From NCBI GenBank assembly GCA_963989245.1, contig CAXDII010000424.1, forward strand, positions 23,501-87,500: 64,000 nucleotides of DNA, written 5' to 3'. Each line of letters begins with the position of its first letter. Position 1 is the first letter of the stretch. The notes beneath the pieces are model-generated. The model made no database searches and was not told the origin of the DNA. It worked only from the letters and a program-made list of their open reading frames with translations. A program made the translations under genes and the position numbers. Below are positions 58,244 through 64,000 of this stretch, one piece after another. This stretch comes from Nansenia antarctica (taxonomy: Eukaryota; Chordata; Actinopteri; Argentiniformes; Microstomatidae).

Positions 58244-59429
58244 TAGGGATGGACGGTTTTTCGGTTAAACCGAAAACCGGGGTTTATAAAAATAGAAACG
58301 GTTTTTTATCAAAACCGTCTGAAACCGTATTTTTTTTTTATTTTTTTTTTAAAGAATAAAATAGAATAAGAATAAAACTGGAACATGTCACATGTTTGTC
58401 GTGTGTGAAAATAACTGATACAGTCTGAATCTGCCGCGCAATGAGTGAGAGGTTTGGTCAGTTGTGAAGAATAACTGAGGATTAATATCTAATTGGGATT
58501 ATATTTAAGGGTAACGAATCACTCTATGGGAAAGATAGTTGCCTTCAGTTATTGGTAGATAGGAACGTTTTTTTACAATTACTTGCTTACATTTAATAAG
58601 ATCATTTTCGCTGCTCTCTGTAAAGCGCACCACACTTTTGTGAGAAATGCGCTATAGAAATAAAATGTGATTTGATTTGATATCAATCAATCAATCAAAC
58701 TTTATTTATGTTCTATAGCACAAATCATGCATTGAATGTAGCTCCAAGTGCAGTATTTACTAAACCACAATATAATAAAACAAGAGCTATACGGATCAAG
58801 AGTGTTTGTGCACAGCGCCACTGTGTGTGAAGGCGCTACTGAAAGTGATGACAGAACGCATGTCTCAGAAGATACGCGGTCACTTAGTGACGCAAAGGTA
58901 GTTCTGTATTTATCTCTATCTGTATTAGTACATTTATTTTGAAAGCTCTATTTTGACAGCTCTACCATGGGCACTTTTATTTTGATGGGGCATTCTTTGT
59001 TGATTGACTTACGACAGTTCAGGACAAGTCAGTCTCGCGGCATGTGGTTTTTATGAAAAGCTTTAAGTATGTTCACTGCATAATTCTAAGTCTAATATTT
59101 CAGTGATTATTGAGCAGTATTCAAATATTTAAATACATTGAGCAGCAGCTGAAACTTTGTCTAAGAACCAAGATATTGAGAAAGCAGTTCATTCAATGAA
59201 GACGCTGTGTTGCGACTGTGCTTACGGTGTTTTAATGGTGTTCGACATGAGTGTATTGTAGCAGTAGGGCTCAATTATTTGAAATTGGCGCTCTTCTTTT
59301 TCTTTTTTTTTTCTTTTTTTTACTTTAACTTTATTTTTATTTATTTTATTTTTTTCGGTTAACCGGAAAACCCCGGTTTTACTCTCTGACGGTTTTTCGG
59401 TTTCAATAATTGGAAACCGTCCATCCCTA
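58244..59429. mobile_element. hAT MITE TAGGGATGGACGG, 8-bp TSD ATGTGTGC
   Basis: TAGGGATGGACGGTTTTTCGG and AAACCGTCCATCCCTA end a 1,186-bp element. ATGTGTGC is at 58236-58243 and 59430-59437. Subterminal GGTTTTTCGGTT motifs face each other. Two retroelement tails lie back to back at about 58620-58740. Confidence 0.92.
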
Positions 59430-59437
59430 ATGTGTGC

Positions 59438-60170
59438 CAAAATCTACTACAATGGCGCTACGTGTGGACACTGGATTTCTAGACGTTATTTGCGTTGATG
59501 GCCTTCCATAGTGGAGAAGCGCCATCAGTACCTCCGTGTGCTCGTCCAGACCAGGCGACACGGACATAAACTGATAACAAGTTCCGCCAACATTATATAG
59601 TGTTATATATATAACAACATTCTATAGTGTTATACATATATATAACAACATTGTATAGTGACAGAATAGCCTATCTCTGCAGACAGAAGAGGTCAGTAGT
59701 AACATGTTAGACAGTGAGGCAGCGAGCTGAGACAAAGGCTTCTACTGACCTCCGAGACTCAGAGTCTCCCGTTCTCCTTGTTGACTGTTGAGATGTTTTC
59801 CGCAGTAAAGGAAACCAAATACAGAGATGTAACTATTCTAACCGTTCTGCCATCACTACAGATGTTGCATTACTGCTGTAATGTTTGCCCTCTGTCACAG
59901 TTGTAAACGTAATAATCACTCGTAAGCTTCAGCACGGTGTGTGTTTACTGACTCCGCCATCTTAGATCGACTTCTCGTTCCCTGGTATCGCGGGAATAGA
60001 CCACGTCGTTCTCCAAGTATATCCAGCTGCAGACATCAAATCTATCACCCGGAAACGTGATGGAGAGTGGTTGGAGCGCGTCATCATACCGCGCCTGCAT
60101 ATTTGCATAGACTACGTCATCGCCTTACTACGGTGGAAACGAAACCAAATGAACACATTCCCAGCTATGG
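59438..60170. other. No gene seen
   Basis: It includes a short tandem of TATATATAACAACATT near 59600-59650 and a GC-richer stretch at 59940-60120. No open frame with recognisable protein. Confidence 0.5.
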
Positions 60171-60175
60171 ATTCT

Positions 60176-61470
60176 ACAGTTAGGCCTATATATATTTGGT
60201 CACAGACAGAATTTGTGTTATTTTAGCTGTTTACCAAAACATCTTAGTTACAGTCATACACAAGTTACAGTCATATAATGCATATGAATGAATGAATGAA
60301 TGAATCTTTATTTCGAACATGATTAAAAAAAACAAATAACAAATAACAAATAACTAATATGTAGAGTACAGTCCTATCAATTGTTCGAAAAGGAGTAGGA
60401 AGAAGCCTGTCCTACCCCTGTTTATACTTAACAATTATGCTTACATTATATAATCCAATTAATTAATACATATATTTCAGTATCATCCGTTCTAATACTT
60501 TTTCATTAAAAATAATTTAAACCTTTTTTTAAATAGAGCAATAGAGCAATATTTCTGCTTTCCTTCATATGTTCTTCATATTTTTGACATTAGGAACAAG
60601 TTATTAGTGTGATCACGATATCCGACCTTATGTACAATCCTCATAGCTTTTTTCTGTAGTGTAATCAATGGGTTTAAAGTGCTTTTATATTCATTTCCCC
60701 ATATCTCCACACAGTAACTCAAATAGAGTAAGACAAGACAACAATATAGAGTATACAACATCCTCTGTTCCAGAATATGTTTTGCCCTGCACAATACTGC
60801 AATACTCCTTGATACTTTGGATCTAACGTATCTTATATGAGATTTCCAACAGAATTTACTGGGCTTAAAGTGCAGACTCTCAGCTTTAGGTTAAGGGTAT
60901 TCACATCCAAATTGAAGGAAGGGTTTATGAATTATAGCTCTTATATATAATAACCAAAAGTAATTAGACAATTGACTCAAAAGCTGTTTCATGGGCCAGT
61001 GTGGGCTATTTATTCCTTCATTATTTCTTTCTCAATTAAGCAGGTAAAAGGTCTGAGTTGATTCCAAGTGTGGCATTTGCATTTGGAGGCTGTTGCTGTA
61101 TATGCACAACATGCAGTCAACAGAGCTCTCAATGCAACTGAAACAGGCCATCCTTAGGCTGTAAAAACAAAACAAAAATCCATCAGAGAGATAGTGGGAA
61201 CATTAATAGTGGCCAAATTAACTGTTTGGTACATTCTGAGAAAAAAAGAATGCACTGGTGAGCTCGGCACCACAAAAAGGTCTGGACATCCATGGAAGAC
61301 AAGAGTGGTGGATGATCACAGGATCCTTTACATGGTAAAGAAAAACCCCTTCACAACATCCAGCCAAGTGAAGAACAGTCTCCAGGAGGTAGGCATATCA
61401 TTATCCATGTGTACCATAAAAGAAAGACTTCACACAAGCAAATACAGAGGGTTCAACACAAGGTGCTCAG
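60176..61470 (+). pseudogene. Tc1-like transposon remnant
   Basis: The left end near 60176 (CTACAGTTAGGCC) matches the relic at 36651. The interior resumes after a LINE insertion at about 60860. The frame at 61194-61470 reads SQVKNSLQEVGISLSMCTIK and LHTSKYRGFNTRC, close to the helix-turn-helix DNA-binding region of fish Tc1-like transposases, preceded by VWYILRKKECTGELGTTKRS. The catalytic DDE domain is absent and the frame has no proper start. Inactive. Confidence 0.82.
60268..60856 (-). mobile_element. 5'-truncated LINE inside the Tc1 relic
   Basis: A (TGAA)n tail at 60284-60306 starts a minus-strand LINE fragment. The frame 60794-60576 reads LYTLYCCLVLLYLSYCVEIW and ITLQKKAMRIVHKVGYRDHT, typical of the C-terminal end of non-LTR reverse transcriptases. 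Confidence 0.8.
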
Positions 61471-61864
61471 ACAGTGCTGTCCCAGACACAGAACGAGAGC
61501 TTCAGGTAAAATACACACAATTTAAAACACTGCAATATGGAAAATACATAAATAATTAACATTTACAAATGTAACAATTTCTGTTAATTATGAGGTGCAT
61601 GCCAACAGAATTCATCACCAATGATGTGTTTGCAATCTCAGGAGATTGAGGTGGAGTCCACAGACTGTGCAGTCCCAGAAGCAGAGCAGGAACTTCTGGT
61701 AGAACATACAGCATTCAAACACTGCATTGCAGTTAGGGTTGGGTACCGTTTGGGTTTTATCCGGTACCGGTACCTAACCGATACTTTCAAAACGGTACCG
61801 GTACCGGTACCAAAACGGTACTTAATTCGGTACTTTTGATTTTTTTAAATGACATATATATATA

Positions 61865-61934
<70 letters not shown>

Positions 61935-62018
61935 GGTCGACAACATTAAACAGCTTTTCACTTTTGTATTGCTGAGGCACAATATATATTAGTTAAATAT
62001 ACACTCAAATTAAAATAA

Positions 62019-62297
62019 ATGAAAATAAAACTCCTGAGCCTTGGGGACTCCATTAAGCTGGGGGTGCCTATCGTTGGTACTGATGTCGAATACGAGTACA
62101 CACTTGTTCGGCAGCCCCTCAAGGACATCAGAATATTCTTAGAAAAGGGATCTAGTGAAGAGGCCTGCATAGCCCCCGGAACCAAGAAGACCAAGAGGAA
62201 ATATAACTCTGATGAACTGGAGCCCTCCACCTCGTCAAAATCCAAACTCTGTTGCCGCTCAGCTACTACTACTCCCCTCCCCCTCTCTGGTCCATGA
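62019..62297 (+). CDS. Unidentified open frame carried by the hAT-like element, copy 2
   Basis: 92 codons with ATG and TGA, paralogue of 55779-56045. It reads VEYEYTLVRQPLKDIRIFLE without change and differs in GTKKTKRK and ATTTPLP, both in-frame length changes. No zinc-finger, RNase-H or other domain is recognised. See copy 1 for alternatives. Confidence 0.35.
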   Translation: MKIKLLSLGDSIKLGVPIVGTDVEYEYTLVRQPLKDIRIFLEKGSSEEACIAPGTKKTKRKYNSDELEPSTSSKSKLCCRSATTTPLPLSGP

Positions 62298-62488
62298 TGA
62301 CATGACGATTTTTCAGACACAGTAGTAGGATAAGGATATATCTACATGATATATACATGATCTGACACAGTACCCGAATATCAGGAGATCCCCGATCATG
62401 TTGTCCACCTGGCAGAGACGCAGCCACACATCCGCACTACGTCATCAACAGACGCGTCGAATCCTGGAGTGCACTGTCCAATCAAAGG

Positions 62489-62632
62489 CTTGCGTTCGTA
62501 AACTCGCTCTGAGAGCGTCGCAGCGCACACTGGGCCCGACGTCATAAGGGGAGCAAGTCATTTGATTGGACAGAAGGCATTCCACGAGTGGTGATCAGAA
62601 TTCCAGAACGAGTTTACGGAACGCACCCATAA
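62489..62632. mobile_element. 140-bp MITE, second copy
   Basis: TGCGTTCGTAAACTCGCTCT ... AACGAGTTTACGGAACGCA, diverged from 50302-50441. The middle shares TCATTTGATTGGACA with substitutions. Confidence 0.75.
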
Positions 62633-63001
62633 GTCGAGCGTCGCGTTATGCCAACCCGCTAGCGGAAGTTGCTATTAGCAACCTTCTCGTTATCCTTCCG
62701 TACTCGCTGCTTTCACTGAGTGGAAATTTAACAGGCGATGTGACGTCACGAGTCACCAGTAAAGTACCGAAATGAGGTACCGAAATCTCCTTTGCGATTC
62801 GGTACGGGTACATACCGAATGTAAAGTAACCGGTACCTACCGGTACCGATTTTCGGTACCCAACCCTAGTAAGCGGTGTATGAAATAGAGCTAGGCCTGA
62901 ACTAAACTCCTCAACAAAAAGTTCAGAAACATTATTTTGGTCGATTATTCCTCCCCAATCCACCAAGCAACTCAAAACAAGAGTGAATACCAACAGAAGA
63001 A

Positions 63002-63461
63002 CAGGGTTCCCACACCTTCTGAAACATCACATTCAAGCACCTTTCAAGGACTTTCACGACTCTATTCCCTCAAATTCAAGGACCCGACACGGCATAGTTT
63101 GAGACAGATCTAGATGAGAATTTCCGCTCACAGACAACAATTAAAAAGAGAGGCTTTTGAATGTAGAGGCTTGAACACTAGATGGTCTCTTACCGTCTCT
63201 ATCACAGCACAGCAAAACAATATATTGTGAAATATGTGTAAAGTTACTATGTTAAAGTAAGTAATACAGAGACTTATTTACTATTACGTAAAAAAAGTAT
63301 TAAATATATATTTATTTATTTTTAGAGAGAGAGAGAGAGAGAGAGAGGGGAATTCAAGCACTGTCAATGACCCATGTCTATTTTCAAAAACCTTTAAGGC
63401 CTTGATTTTTTTTTCTCAAATTCACAAACATTCAAGGATTTCAAGGACCCGTGGGAACCCA
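63002..63461. mobile_element. MITE CAGGGTTCCCAC
   Basis: CAGGGTTCCCACACCTTCTG and GTGGGAACCCAGGG are inverted ends. TTCAAGGAC motifs recur near both ends. It contains a (GA)n run at 63326-63348. A 45-bp inverted repeat at about 62908-62954 and 63553-63603 surrounds it, so it is inserted in another palindromic element. Confidence 0.65.
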
Positions 63462-63639
63462 GGGAGAATATTTCAGGGGATTTTGGCATTTTGGGGGGGG
63501 CCGCTACCCACCAGCTTTCCAACGATATAAAATACAATACCAACTGGTATTATTAAAGGGGAGGAATAATCGACCGAAATAACGTTTCCGAACTTGTTTG
63601 AGAGATCAGATCCTATAAAAGGGCAGCAGTTACAAAGTG

Positions 63640-64000
63640 TCAAGGCAGACATGTAGAAATGTAGAAATGCAGAAATGCAGCAGACATACAGTAGAAATGC
63701 AGCAGACATACAGTAGAAATGCAGCAGACATACAGTATCCTGCAGCAGACATACAGTAGACATACAGTAGACATACAGTAGATATGCAGCAGACATACAG
63801 TAGACATACAGTAGAAATGCAGTAGAAATGCAGCAGACATACAGTAGAAATGCAGCAGACATACAGTAGAAATGCAGTAGAAATGCAGCAGACATACAGT
63901 AGAAATGCAGTAGAAATGCAGCAGACATACAGTAGACATACAGCAGACATACAGTAGAAATGCAGCAGACATACAGTAGAAATGCAGTAGAAATGCAGCA
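63640..64000. repeat. Minisatellite AGAAATGCAGC/AGACATACAGT, open at window end
   Basis: 11-12 bp half-units AGTAGAAATGC and AGCAGACATAC alternate in irregular order to the last base. Open frames on the minus strand are products of the repeat. Confidence 0.95.

Larger units (their letters stand above)
61734..62867. mobile_element. hAT-like element TAGGGTTGGGTACC, second copy
   Basis: TAGGGTTGGGTACCGTTTGGG and CGGTACCCAACCCTA end 1,134 bp, in the opposite orientation to 54441-57664. Flanks ATTGCAGT and GTAAGCGG do not match, so no target duplication is visible. It contains a long (AT)n run (61855-61933), the open frame 62019-62297 and a second copy of the 140-bp MITE (62489-62632). Confidence 0.82.

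Noticed and set aside
63473..64000. Cys/Leu-rich minus-strand frames resembling a membrane protein
   Set aside because: Translation of an 11-12 bp minisatellite. Three overlapping frames look alike.

Overview
The window looks like a stretch of a teleost fish chromosome. It is dominated by interspersed repeats: L2-like and L1 non-LTR retrotransposons, many hAT DNA transposons with 8-bp target duplications, Tc1, piggyBac-like and Harbinger-like elements, a solo LTR, and numerous micro- and minisatellites. No prokaryotic features were seen. The fish assignment rests on the transposon mix and on the style of the C2H2 zinc-finger gene (acidic VKLEEE repeats followed by an SSNPGSDSEP-type linker). 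The species cannot be named from sequence alone.

One convincing host gene is present: a three-exon minus-strand C2H2 zinc-finger gene (exon 1 at 36504-36224, exon 2 at 33281-32224, exon 3 at 17434-15624). Its splice phases agree exactly and predict about 1,049 residues: a short N-terminal exon, eleven 26-residue acidic repeats, then 20 zinc fingers. Its introns hold most of the satellite DNA in the window. Intron 1 (2.9 kb) carries two minisatellites and a hAT element. Intron 2 (14.8 kb) carries an almost perfect 6.66-kb tandem duplication, each unit holding a 30-bp minisatellite, a 1.9-kb decamer satellite and a decayed hAT transposase gene.

Layout: 0.5-2.7 kb, 5'-truncated L2-like LINE. 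2.7-5.9 kb, diverged direct repeats, no gene. 5.9-10.3 kb, a long inverted-repeat element with a hAT inserted in one arm. 11.9-15.5 kb, an L1 with target duplication, itself interrupted by a small DNA element. 15.6-36.5 kb, the zinc-finger gene. 36.6-37.2 kb, Tc1 relic with a LINE tail. 37.4-42.8 kb, an intron-containing ZNF862-like hAT transposase gene broken by a hAT insertion and a stop, with a Harbinger-like MITE and a solo LTR in its introns. 43.0-47.9 kb, a hAT element containing a 3.4-kb LINE. 48.1-59.4 kb, nested hAT elements, up to four levels deep, inserted into a 33-bp minisatellite. 60.2-61.5 kb, Tc1 relic with LINE. 61.7-62.9 kb, a second copy of a hAT-like element carrying an unidentified open frame. 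63.0-64.0 kb, a MITE and a minisatellite running off the window.

I found no tRNA or rRNA gene, CRISPR array or operon. The points most worth attention are the near-identical tandem duplication inside the zinc-finger intron, the same-family inverted hAT nest resolved by its target duplications, and the two copies of an unidentified open frame whose indels are all multiples of three.
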